Part shown: one piece after another, positions 1-7,356 of the stretch | How positions within the stretch are numbered: position 1 is the first letter of the stretch | Layout: each line of letters begins with the position of its first letter | Assembly: GCF_000217815.1 (NCBI RefSeq) | Contig: NC_015707.1 | Location: 682,001-746,000, forward strand | DNA: 64,000 nucleotides | From: Pseudothermotoga thermarum DSM 5069 | Lineage (GTDB): Bacteria > Thermotogota > Thermotogae > Thermotogales > DSM-5069 | Direction: 5' to 3' | Program-made: the position numbers and the translations under genes | Notes under the pieces: generated by a model | Database searches by the model: none | What the model saw: only the letters and a program-made list of their open reading frames with translations | What the model was told of the DNA's origin: nothing

Positions 1-2
1 TT

Positions 3-641
3 GATTTTACCCCTATTCAACAAGCAAGCTGGTTTGATATACCAAAGTTCATGCTCCCAATTTTTGAATGGTCAGCAATTGTTACAATCGCACCTGTGGC
101 TTTGGCAACAGTTATGGAGCATATAGGGGATATAACTACCAATGGGGCTGTGGTTGGAAAGAACTTTTTCGAATACCCTGGACTTCACAGAACCTTGATT
201 GGTGATGGCCTTGCCACATCTGTTGCAGGTTTGGTTGGAGGGCCTGCAAACACAACTTACAGTGAAAACACAGGAGTTCTAGCGCTCACAAGAGTTTATG
301 ATCCAAGGGTTTTAAGAGGGGCGGCTTTGCTAGCAATTGTTGCATCGTTCATTGCAAAATTTGGTGCTGTGCTTAGAACTCTTCCAAGCTCAGTGATTGG
401 TGGAATCAGTTTGATACTTTTTGGAATGATTGCATCAATTGGAATAAGGACTTTGGTAAACGCAAAGGTTGATTTTTCAAAACCAAAAAATTTGCTTGTA
501 GCTTCTTTGATTCTCACGATAGGCCTGGGAGGAGCTTCCTTCAAAATTGGAGTAGTTGAGCTTAAAGGGATCAGTCTTGCAGCGATTGTTGGTATATTGG
601 CCAACATTTTAATACCAGATAAATTTGCCAACGATTGTTAA
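3..641 (+). CDS. Uracil/xanthine permease, C-terminal part (gene starts before the window)
   Basis: Membrane nucleobase transporter of the UraA/PyrP (NCS2) family, probably uracil:proton symport. The reading frame is open from the window edge (residues DFTPIQQASW before the first Met), so the gene is cut by the window rather than starting at 51. Visible family features are the glutamate-bearing segment TVMEHIGDI, the GPANTTYSEN motif that lines the substrate site, and several hydrophobic helices through to the C-terminus. The next gene overlaps or abuts the stop codon, and it also belongs to nucleotide metabolism, so a nucleotide-related operon is plausible. The exact substrate (uracil rather than xanthine) is inferred from similarity only. 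Confidence 0.88.
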   Translation, partial: DFTPIQQASWFDIPKFMLPIFEWSAIVTIAPVALATVMEHIGDITTNGAVVGKNFFEYPGLHRTLIGDGLATSVAGLVGGPANTTYSENTGVLALTRVYDPRVLRGAALLAIVASFIAKFGAVLRTLPSSVIGGISLILFGMIASIGIRTLVNAKVDFSKPKNLLVASLILTIGLGGASFKIGVVELKGISLAAIVGILANILIPDKFANDC

Positions 642-673
642 AATTTGCTACAATTTTGCTGGGAGGAAGGAAG

Positions 674-1261
674 CTGAATATTCATAGAGTTTTAATCAGT
701 GTTTGGGATAAGACAGGAATACTTGATTTTGTCAGTGCCTTGAGTGGTAAGGGAATTGAAATTATAGCCACTCAAGGTACTGCTTCTTTTTTGGCAAGCC
801 ACAATATTCCAGTGAAACCAATAGAGGAGCTAACTGGTTCTTCCAATTTACTGGATGGATCGTTGAAGACAATTCATCATCGAATTTTTGCGGCTATATT
901 GGCAAAGTCTACAGAAGAACACATAGATCAGTTGAAAAAACTTGGTGTTGAACCGATCGACATGGTTGTGGTAAATTTAAGACCTTTGAATTATGAATCA
1001 ACCACGGACGAAAAGCAATTGCTCGAAAGAATCGACATCGGTGGGGTTGCCTTGTTGAGGGCAGCTGCAAAAAATTATAGAAACGTGGTTCCAGTTTGCG
1101 ATTACAATGACTTTAAAGAGATACTTGATTCGATAGAAAAATGTGGGGATATAACACTTTATCACAGAAGAAAACTGTGCGTCAAAGCTTTCAAAAAATG
1201 CGCAGAATATGATATGCAGGTTAGTCAAATTTTGGCACAGCTTTTTGCTGTCGAGTTGTAA
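674..1261 (+). CDS. Stand-alone IMP cyclohydrolase (PurH N-terminal domain only)
   Basis: Corresponds to the IMP cyclohydrolase half of bifunctional PurH, which closes formyl-AICAR to IMP in the last purine step. Seen: MGS-like fold start RVLISVWDKTGI, the ATQGTASFL loop, KTIHHRIFAAIL (canonical KTLHPxIHGGIL) and the conserved DIGGVALLRAAAKN. The protein ends after about 195 residues; the roughly 250-residue AICAR transformylase domain is absent and the next gene is unrelated, so this is a separate single-domain protein, not a frameshift. Start choice: a strong GGGAGGAAGG site at 661-670 lies 7 nt before CTG 674, which gives the family-like N-terminus; the TTG at 635 lies before that site and has no good one of its own. 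A different AICAR transformylase must exist elsewhere if the pathway is complete. Confidence 0.8.
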   Translation: MNIHRVLISVWDKTGILDFVSALSGKGIEIIATQGTASFLASHNIPVKPIEELTGSSNLLDGSLKTIHHRIFAAILAKSTEEHIDQLKKLGVEPIDMVVVNLRPLNYESTTDEKQLLERIDIGGVALLRAAAKNYRNVVPVCDYNDFKEILDSIEKCGDITLYHRRKLCVKAFKKCAEYDMQVSQILAQLFAVEL

Positions 1262-1271
1262 AGGAAGATTT

Positions 1272-1910
1272 ATGATTGTTCTTTCTTTTTTGGAAAAAGT
1301 TTTTCTTGAATTCTTTCCCAATTCTTGTCCGTTGTGTGGAAAAAGAATTGGAATTAAAGAGCTTCTTTGTCAAACGTGCGAAAAAGAAATAAAAAATGGT
1401 CCTTTGCCGATAGTTCACAAATCGAAGTTTTTCACGGCTTATTTCTATGGTAAATATGAGTCAAAGCTACGCGATTTGATTCTTGCTTACAAAAACGGCA
1501 AGCACTGGCGGCTTTCCAAGGTTATTGCATATTGTATGGCAGATTTGATAACTCGTTATCCATCTTCAGCTGATTTATTAACATGGGTTCCGTCAAGTTA
1601 TAAAGCCACTGAAGAACGAGGTTTTGAAACAATGCGGCTTGTGGCTGAAAATCTATCAAAAGCTTTGAAGATACCTGCAAAAAAATTGCTCGAATCTAAA
1701 GCTAAAACTAGTAGACGTGGAATTGCGGGAAATGATAGAATTAGAATTGTGGATGGTATGATATATCCTGTTGGACAAATAAGTGGTGACATTGTGTTGA
1801 TTGACGATGTTTTTACAACTGGTAAAACTGTCGCAGAATGCGTGCATGTTCTAAAAAACAATGGTGCTAGAAACGTGACAGTTTATTGTTTAGCTATTGT
1901 GCAGCGTTGA
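1272..1910 (+). CDS. ComF family phosphoribosyltransferase-like protein
   Basis: 212-residue member of the ComF/GntX family, linked in other bacteria to DNA uptake during transformation, although many members sit outside competence loci. Seen: an N-terminal zinc-binding pair (CPLC, then CQTC about 16 residues later) and the C-terminal PRPP-binding motif VLIDDVFTTG with downstream GKTVAECV, as in type I phosphoribosyltransferases. The start is ATG 1272, preceded by AAGGAAG at 1261-1267; the upstream in-frame codons overlap the previous gene and have no ribosome site. It follows the cyclohydrolase gene by 10 nt, so the two are probably cotranscribed. The true substrate is unknown for the family. 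Confidence 0.85.
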   Translation: MIVLSFLEKVFLEFFPNSCPLCGKRIGIKELLCQTCEKEIKNGPLPIVHKSKFFTAYFYGKYESKLRDLILAYKNGKHWRLSKVIAYCMADLITRYPSSADLLTWVPSSYKATEERGFETMRLVAENLSKALKIPAKKLLESKAKTSRRGIAGNDRIRIVDGMIYPVGQISGDIVLIDDVFTTGKTVAECVHVLKNNGARNVTVYCLAIVQR

Positions 1911-1913
1911 AAT

Positions 1914-2190
1914 ATGAATAAAAAGATTAGTTTGATTGGTGTGCTGACTTTGTTAGTTGTAATCATATTGGCTTTGAGGTTTTCTGAAAAGCCAAAGTTT
2001 AGTTTTTACTTTGAATGCAATGAGCAACTAAAAAAATCTGTTTTTGATCTACTAGCAGAAATGAAGATTAAATATAGACTTTTGGAACGTCCCGATGAAC
2101 GGTGCGTACAAGTATTTGATGATAGAATAATTGGACCTGTCAACTTAAGAAGGAAAACTGCACTAATAGAAGAAATGGAAATAGCCACTT
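1914..2190 (+). pseudogene. Membrane-anchored protein of unknown function, cut off by the transposase remnant
   Basis: The intact part begins MNKKISLIGVLTLL, a single N-terminal hydrophobic segment that could be a signal anchor, followed by about 75 soluble, charged residues. No family is recognised. The start lies 3 nt after the comF-like stop codon, so it belonged to that operon. At about 2185-2200 the DNA changes to sequence that encodes, on the other strand, the C-terminal end of a transposase. The plus-strand frame runs on only to a stop at 2237 with cysteine- and serine-rich junk residues. I read it as a 3'-truncated gene; whether the short product is made is unknown. Confidence 0.6.
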
Positions 2191-2546
2191 CACTATGTCC
2201 TCATCCCTCCTCTTGTACCATAACCTGCTTATGTTAAAACGCCTCAGCTTGTACCTTGTTATCCCTATCACACTCTCAACAAGACTTCTTTCCCCAAACC
2301 TCATTTATGTTCACCTTCATCTCGTCTATAGCTACTACTGCATTGCCTTCTATCTTCTCAGCAAATATCTCTTCTTTCATTCTTGTCCACCATTTCCTCA
2401 AGGCTTCATGACTGACTCCAATTATGGCTGCTGCCTTCCTTAATGCAAGTTCATACTTTCGCCTCATGTGGAACTCTTTGTCTTTGAAAAAGGTTTGGTA
2501 TAATTTGGTATAGGTACTCGGTGATGTTTGTTGTTGTAACTTTCAT
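2188..2546 (-). pseudogene. Transposase remnant (DDE type, IS6-like)
   Basis: The start region reads MKVTTTNITEYLYQ from ATG 2546, after an AAAGGAGG site. It then needs a +1 frame change near the T-run around 2495 to continue as FKDKEFHMRRKYELALRKAAA, a helix-turn-helix (IGVSHEALRKWW), and VAIDEMKVNIN, which resembles the first catalytic aspartate block of IS6-type and related transposases. About 170 nt downstream the frame closes (GKKSC, stop), and the C-terminal block RSLVESVIGIT follows in another frame. Two frame breaks plus loss of the central catalytic core make it non-functional. Family assignment is tentative. Confidence 0.6.
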
Positions 2547-2550
2547 CTTT

Positions 2551-2588
2551 ACGGGAACCTCCTTTCGGTGAGAAGAGTTGGTTCCCGT
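2551..2588 (-). promoter_or_regulatory. Hairpin in the transposase leader overlapping its ribosome binding site
   Basis: Perfect 9-bp inverted repeat ACGGGAACC (2551-2559) and GGTTCCCGT (2580-2588). On the transposase (minus) strand the GGAGG of the ribosome site overlaps the base of the second arm, a few bases before ATG 2546. Transcripts entering from outside would fold this stem and hide the ribosome site, a known IS strategy (IS10, IS50) against expression from flanking promoters. The function is inferred. Confidence 0.5.
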
Positions 2589-2626
2589 TTATTTTATCTT
2601 ATTCCCCGGCTTAAGTTGACACCTCC

Positions 2627-3418
2627 GTTAAAAGATCGTGGTTTAGAAACGAATACTTCAGGAAAGCTGTCGCTTATGCTATGCCGAAAGATCTCATGAT
2701 AGATACTCTGTTGGCTGGACTTGGAAGACCACAGTGGGGACCAATAAGCGAAGCAGCGGCTGCTTATTACAACGACGCCGTTTTGAGAAAATATCCATAT
2801 GATTTGGATTATGCAAGAATGATGCTTGAACTTGGTGGATTCAAGTGGGATGCACAAGGCAACCTTATAGATGCAAATGGCAACAAGGTAGAGTTCATTC
2901 TTATGACTAACGCAGGAAATACTGTACGCGAGGGAATCTGCAATATCTTAAGAGATGAGCTTGCAAAGCTTGGTATGAAGGTCACCTTTGTGCCACTTGA
3001 TTTCAACTTGCTTGTCGAAAAAATGTTGAACACCGGTGATTGGGAAGCCATAGTCATTGGTTTGACTGGATCTGATGAACCGCAAGGTGGAAGAAACGTT
3101 TGGGCTTTGAAAGGAACATTACATTTCTGGAATTTCCATCCAGAAGTCAAACCATTTGTCGATCCAGCCATTTACGAGGCGCCGTGGTGGGAAGTTGAGA
3201 TCGATAGAATCTTTGCAGAAAACGTCAGAATACTTGATCAAAAGAAAGTCTTCGAAATGTTCTCAAGGTTCCAAGAACTCGTTTCAGAATACTTGCCTCT
3301 GATCTACACGTTCCAACAAGATTATTTGTACGCATACACAAATAAACTACAAAATGTTGAACCAACCGCATTTGGTGGAATGCTTTGGAACATCGATTGG
3401 ATCTGGAAAAAACAGTAA
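2627..3418 (+). pseudogene. Oligopeptide ABC transporter substrate-binding protein, N-terminus lost
   Basis: C-terminal part of a periplasmic solute-binding protein of family 5 (OppA/DppA type). The homology-like frame starts abruptly with WFRNEYFRKAVAYAM, normally an internal motif of this family (xFRKAxAYAIDR), and runs to the natural end WIWKKQ. The lipoprotein or signal peptide and roughly the first 300 residues are missing, replaced by the transposase remnant. The first available start is ATG 2681. A protein starting there would lack an export signal and the N-terminal lobe, so it is almost surely non-functional. Two permease genes follow, so this was the binding protein of that transporter. 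Confidence 0.75.
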
Positions 3419-3428
3419 AAATCACATC

Positions 3429-3451
3429 GGGGTGGGGTTTTTCCCCACCCC
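3429..3451 (+). terminator. GC-rich hairpin between binding protein and permease genes
   Basis: Perfect 9-bp stem GGGGTGGGG / CCCCACCCC with a TTTTT loop, 11 nt after the stop of the binding-protein fragment. It is not followed by a T-run, so it looks less like a full terminator than like the mRNA-stabilising or partial-termination hairpin often found after binding-protein genes, where it sets higher binding-protein than permease expression. Confidence 0.6.
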
Positions 3452-3476
3452 ATAAACTGCAAGGGGTGAGGAAAAA

Positions 3477-4442
3477 TTGCTTAAGTATATCGCTCGAAGA
3501 CTTGTAATTGCCATACCAGAATTGCTTGTGATATCTTTTTTGGTCTTCATGATCATGTATGCTGCTCCTGGAGATTTTTTAGATCAATTCAAGTTGGATC
3601 CAACCATTTCTCAGGAAACACTTGAGGCGATGAGAAAAGAATATGGGTTGGACAAACCTGCTATAATTCAATATTTGACTTGGTTGAAGAACTTGTTCAA
3701 GGGTAATTTGGGATACTCTTTCTATTACCGTAGGCCTGTGTCAAGTTTGATCTGGGCAAGGGTCAATGCGACGCTTTTACTTTCCGTAACATCGCTGCTT
3801 TTCTCGTGGGGGCTTGGCATAGGAACAGGAATATATTCGGCGCTGAAGAAGTATTCTATAGGTGATAGAATTTTAACCGTATTTGCTCTGACCCTTATTG
3901 CAACACCTTCATTTTTCTTGGGGCTTTTGATGCTGTACTTGGCGGCGAAAACTGGATGGTTCCCAATATCTGGTATGATTTCGATCAATTATCCTCAGTT
4001 ATCTGCTTGGGAAAAATTCAAAGATGTTTTGTGGCATATGATTCTTCCTGTGGCTGCCTTGAGTTTGGGATCTTTTGCGAGTTTGATGAGATACATGAGG
4101 GGATCATTGCTAGATGTTTTGAACGAAGATTACGTGATTTTTGCACGTGCGAAGGGAATGCCTGAAAGGGTTGTTATATACAAGCACGCACTTAGAAATG
4201 CTATCAACCCAATGATAACTTTCCTTGGCTTTAGCATTTCTGGTCTTTTAGGAGGGGCATTGTTTATAGAAAATGTCTTTGGTTGGCCAGGTATGGGAAG
4301 GTTGATTTATCAAGCGTTGATACAACAAGATATGTATCTTGTTATAGCCAGTGGTTTGATCAGCGCTATTCTTTTGGTAATTGGAAACCTTGTAGCTGAT
4401 ATACTCCTTGCACTTGTAGATCCACGTGTAAGACTTTCTTAA
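3477..4442 (+). CDS. Oligopeptide/dipeptide ABC transporter permease, OppB/DppB type
   Basis: Inner-membrane subunit of a peptide or oligosaccharide importer, 321 residues. The N-terminal helix MLKYIARRLVIAIPELL is typical of the OppB branch, the AAPGDF segment follows, and the cytoplasmic EAA loop for ATPase contact (ARAKGMPERVVIYKHALRNA) lies at about residues 220-242. The start is TTG 3477 after GGGGTGAGG. It pairs with the next permease, 9 nt downstream. No ATPase gene (OppD/OppF) lies in this cluster and the local binding protein is broken, so function would need subunits encoded elsewhere. In Thermotoga, transporters of this family often carry oligosaccharides, so the substrate is open. 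Confidence 0.9.
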   Translation: MLKYIARRLVIAIPELLVISFLVFMIMYAAPGDFLDQFKLDPTISQETLEAMRKEYGLDKPAIIQYLTWLKNLFKGNLGYSFYYRRPVSSLIWARVNATLLLSVTSLLFSWGLGIGTGIYSALKKYSIGDRILTVFALTLIATPSFFLGLLMLYLAAKTGWFPISGMISINYPQLSAWEKFKDVLWHMILPVAALSLGSFASLMRYMRGSLLDVLNEDYVIFARAKGMPERVVIYKHALRNAINPMITFLGFSISGLLGGALFIENVFGWPGMGRLIYQALIQQDMYLVIASGLISAILLVIGNLVADILLALVDPRVRLS

Positions 4443-4451
4443 GGAGGATCA

Positions 4452-5999
4452 ATGATGGCGGAAGTCAACGGTAAAGTGATGGAAAAAGAACTTATCAGTG
4501 AAGAAGTTGATTTTCAGGAAAAATATCTTTCAAGGGGACAGCTCATTTGGAGAGCGTTTCTAAAGCACAGGCTAGGAGTTGTGGCGCTTGTAATATTGAT
4601 TGTGCTATATATCATGGCTCTGTTTGCAGATTTTCTTGCACCATATGATCCTTTGGAACAGTCTTTAAGACATACCTATGCTCCTCCTACAAAAATTCAT
4701 AGGACTTACAAAGGACAGAAAGTTAAACCTTATATTCTTCCAATTATTAGTTTTGTCGACAAAGTTACTTATGAGAGAACTTATAAAGAAATGCTTTTTC
4801 CAAGCAGAATAGTCGTGGAAAAACCAGATGGCCAAAGAGAAGCTTACGAACTTGGAAAAGATGGTGTGGAAAGCATAAGGTTTCAAATTTCATCTGTTGA
4901 AAGCATAAAGATCAATGGAGAATGGGTTGATGTAAAGCGAAGTCCAAGGATTGCCGAATATCTTTTGTTTGGATATAATGACGAAGCCTTGGCAAAAGGT
5001 CAGGCGCGTTTTGAAACAAGTTCTGCTGTAGCACAAGAGGTTTATTTCAAATCTTATGGTTCTCGGTTTGGATTGACAGATGAAGAACAAATAGAAGCTG
5101 TGGCTATAACGGAAACGATAGAAAGTATAGTTATTCGAAAAGATGGAAGGCCGCAAATAGTAACAGGAAAAATAGTTGACTATGATTACAAGATTTATCC
5201 TGTCAAGTGGTTTGTAAAAAGCTGGACTGGGAAGTTGTTTTGGTTGTTTCCTTTGAGTGTTCATTTATTTGGAGTAGATAATTACGATAACAATCCGTAT
5301 GTAAAATTGTTCATAATGGGTGCGGATTTGTATGGAAGAGACGTTTGGTCTCGAATAGTTTTTGCTTCGAGAATATCGCTTTCAATAGGTTTCATTGGAA
5401 TGGTGATTACTTTTGCTCTTGCTATGGTTTTCGGAGGAATATCTGGTTACTATGGTGGACTGATCGACGAAGCATTGATGAGGTTTGCCGAAATAATAAT
5501 GTCAATACCTAACTTTTACCTTTTGATCATGCTTCGGGCGATGCTTCCTCTTGATTTACCTTCAACTCAGATATACATCCTTTTAGTTTTCATCTTAGCG
5601 TTTATTGGATGGGCTGGTACATCGCGTGTCATAAGAGGTATGGTTCTTTCAATCAGGCAAAGGGAATTTGTTGAAGCAGCTATTGCAATAGGTCTTCCAA
5701 ATTGGAAAGTTTTAACTCGCCATGTTTTGCCGAATACCGCAACTTACTTGATTGTTGCATCAACGTTGAGAATTCCAGGTTATATCCTTGGTGAAGCGGG
5801 TTTGAGCTTTCTTGGACTTGGAATAAGAGAGCCATATGCATCTTGGGGATTAATGCTTGCACAAGCACAGGATGTCTATGTGATAACAAGAGCACCTTGG
5901 TTGCTTATTCCAGGACTTTTCATAATAATAACTTGTCTATCCTTCAACACAGTGGGTGATGCTTTAAGAGACGCGCTTGATCCTAGATCGCTTGGATAA
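4452..5999 (+). CDS. Oligopeptide/dipeptide ABC transporter permease, OppC/DppC type, with large external insert
   Basis: Second membrane subunit, 515 residues, much longer than the usual 280-300 of this family. The first helix (LGVVALVILIVLYIMALFAD) is near residue 45. It is followed by about 200 mostly charged residues before the permease core starts at about residue 290 (GADLYGRDVWSRIV, a family hallmark). The extra part should lie outside the membrane. The EAA loop (EFVEAAIAIGLPNWKVL) is near residue 406. The start is ATG 4452 after AAGGAGG; ATG 4455 is equally possible. A hairpin terminator follows directly. Long inserts at this place occur in some Thermotogota permeases and may contact the binding protein; that role is inferred. 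Confidence 0.9.
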   Translation: MMAEVNGKVMEKELISEEVDFQEKYLSRGQLIWRAFLKHRLGVVALVILIVLYIMALFADFLAPYDPLEQSLRHTYAPPTKIHRTYKGQKVKPYILPIISFVDKVTYERTYKEMLFPSRIVVEKPDGQREAYELGKDGVESIRFQISSVESIKINGEWVDVKRSPRIAEYLLFGYNDEALAKGQARFETSSAVAQEVYFKSYGSRFGLTDEEQIEAVAITETIESIVIRKDGRPQIVTGKIVDYDYKIYPVKWFVKSWTGKLFWLFPLSVHLFGVDNYDNNPYVKLFIMGADLYGRDVWSRIVFASRISLSIGFIGMVITFALAMVFGGISGYYGGLIDEALMRFAEIIMSIPNFYLLIMLRAMLPLDLPSTQIYILLVFILAFIGWAGTSRVIRGMVLSIRQREFVEAAIAIGLPNWKVLTRHVLPNTATYLIVASTLRIPGYILGEAGLSFLGLGIREPYASWGLMLAQAQDVYVITRAPWLLIPGLFIIITCLSFNTVGDALRDALDPRSLG

Positions 6000-6001
6000 A
6001 A

Positions 6002-6035
6002 AAGCGGTCCGAAAGGACCGCTTAATTTTTCTTTT
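6002..6035. terminator. Bidirectional Rho-independent terminator
   Basis: 9-bp stem AAGCGGTCC / GGACCGCTT with GAAA loop (6002-6023), followed on the plus strand by a T-rich tract, with an A-run on the other side that serves the minus strand. It sits between the convergent permease and murC genes, and its right arm overlaps the murC stop codon at 6022. Confidence 0.9.
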
Positions 6036-7356
6036 TTATCGTTTGGACAAATCTTTGACTGGCTTTTATAACATCTCCTGCTCCAACGAAAAGATAGACG
6101 GTGTTTTCGGTAACAGGTAGCAGGGATTCCACCAAGTCCAGCGAAGGTACATAGAAAGCTTTTTTTCCACTCGTTATCAGACCTTCGACTATAATCTTCG
6201 ACGAAATTTTTGGAACATCAACTTCGAACGCATCGTAAACTTCTGTAACGTAAACTTCATCTGCAAGCTCTAACGCACGGGAAAATTTTCCATCTTCCCT
6301 TGCCAAGCGCGTGTAGCGATGAGGTTGGAACACAACAACCTTCTTTTCGTTTGGAAATCTTTCTTGTGCTGCTTTAAGCAAACATTGAATCTCGTCTGGT
6401 GTATGGGCATAATCATCGACCACAAAGATTCTTCGTTCTTCATCGATTACTGTAACAGTGAACCTTCTGTAGGTGTTGACAAAGCTCTCAAGAGCTTTGA
6501 TTACAGCTAAAACATCGTGTCCAATTGCCCAAAGTAAAGTTATAACTGCCATCGCATTTAAAACGTTGTGTTCGCCTGGGACTTTCAAAATCAGTTCGTA
6601 TTTTTTTCCATCTAGTTCTATAGTTGCCGCTTGTACCAACCTATTTACCTTACGTTCCAAAAGTCTACACACGCCAGCGGTTTTGCCAAAGGTTAGATGC
6701 CCAAGCTTTCCTGTGGTTTCATCCTCGCGATATGTAACTGCTAAATCCTTTGTGTTCAAAACAAGATTTTCAAAACATTTTTTATAGAATGAAGGATCAG
6801 ATTTAAAATTCTCCATGTGATCTCCTCTGGCGTTCGTTATGATGAGATAGTTTGGAGAAAAATTACAAAATTCAGGTTGACTTTCATCAAGTTCATAAAC
6901 GACTTTTTCGCATCCTTTTCTGTAATTGCCATACTCAAGAGAGGTATGAAGTCCACCCAAAAAGACTGTGGGATTTTCACCTATTGTTTTCAACACATGG
7001 GCCAACATGGCGGTGGTTGTAGTTTTACCATCCGAGCCGGTGACTGCATATTGAAGATGTCTTTGTACAATTGAGCGTAAAAACTCAAACCTGTTAATCA
7101 CTGGTACGTGTTCTTCCTTCGCTCTTGATATCTCCGGATTATCTTTGTGAACCGCAGGAGTGTAAACTACCAAATCCGGATTCAACCAGTTGTTGTAACT
7201 GTGTCCGAGAAATACCTTTACACCTAATTTTTGTAGAAGCCTAATTTGTTCATTTTCATACAAATCCGAACCATAGACAAGCTTGCCTTCAAAGTGAGAG
7301 TGCAAAGCCAAAGAACTCATTCCAATACCGCCGATTCCAACAAAATGTATTTTCAT
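6022..7356 (-). CDS. murC: UDP-N-acetylmuramate--L-alanine ligase
   Basis: Cytoplasmic Mur ligase that adds the first amino acid, L-alanine, to UDP-MurNAc in peptidoglycan synthesis. 444 residues in the usual three domains: N-terminal nucleotide-sugar Rossmann domain (HFVGIGGIGMSSLA), central ATPase (P-loop VTGSDGKTTTT, then YELDESQPEF and NARGDHMENF) and C-terminal domain (DDYAHTPDEI, FQPHRYTR). The P-loop has GSDGKT where most MurC proteins have GTHGKT; Thermotoga MurC is similar from memory. It is the last gene of the murD-ftsW-murG-murC operon, and its ATG overlaps the murG stop by 4 nt, indicating translational coupling. Confidence 0.97.
   Translation of the reverse strand: MKIHFVGIGGIGMSSLALHSHFEGKLVYGSDLYENEQIRLLQKLGVKVFLGHSYNNWLNPDLVVYTPAVHKDNPEISRAKEEHVPVINRFEFLRSIVQRHLQYAVTGSDGKTTTTAMLAHVLKTIGENPTVFLGGLHTSLEYGNYRKGCEKVVYELDESQPEFCNFSPNYLIITNARGDHMENFKSDPSFYKKCFENLVLNTKDLAVTYREDETTGKLGHLTFGKTAGVCRLLERKVNRLVQAATIELDGKKYELILKVPGEHNVLNAMAVITLLWAIGHDVLAVIKALESFVNTYRRFTVTVIDEERRIFVVDDYAHTPDEIQCLLKAAQERFPNEKKVVVFQPHRYTRLAREDGKFSRALELADEVYVTEVYDAFEVDVPKISSKIIVEGLITSGKKAFYVPSLDLVESLLPVTENTVYLFVGAGDVIKASQRFVQTIKKKN

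Larger units (their letters stand above)
2188..2626 (-). mobile_element. Internally deleted insertion sequence remnant
   Basis: Minus-strand transposase pieces sit between two unrelated truncated genes. From 2546 leftward there is a leader with ribosome site and a short start frame, then the HTH and first catalytic aspartate region (2467-2290). At about 2290 the frame changes and a C-terminal-like segment (RSLVES, YKLRRFNISRLWYK, RRDEDIVKW) runs to about 2188. The middle of the transposase, with the later catalytic residues, is missing. The right boundary lies near 2626, where the peptide-binding protein frame resumes. No matching terminal inverted repeat was found at the left edge, so that end is probably also lost. 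The boundaries are estimates to within tens of bases. Confidence 0.65.

Noticed and set aside
2195-2443. Plus-strand open frame of 82 residues
   Set aside because: It is antisense to the transposase remnant, has no family features and no convincing ribosome site.
2480-2500. Programmed ribosomal frameshift in the transposase
   Set aside because: The change needed is +1 on a T-run without a classic slippery site or downstream structure, and a second frame break follows, so decay is the simpler reading.
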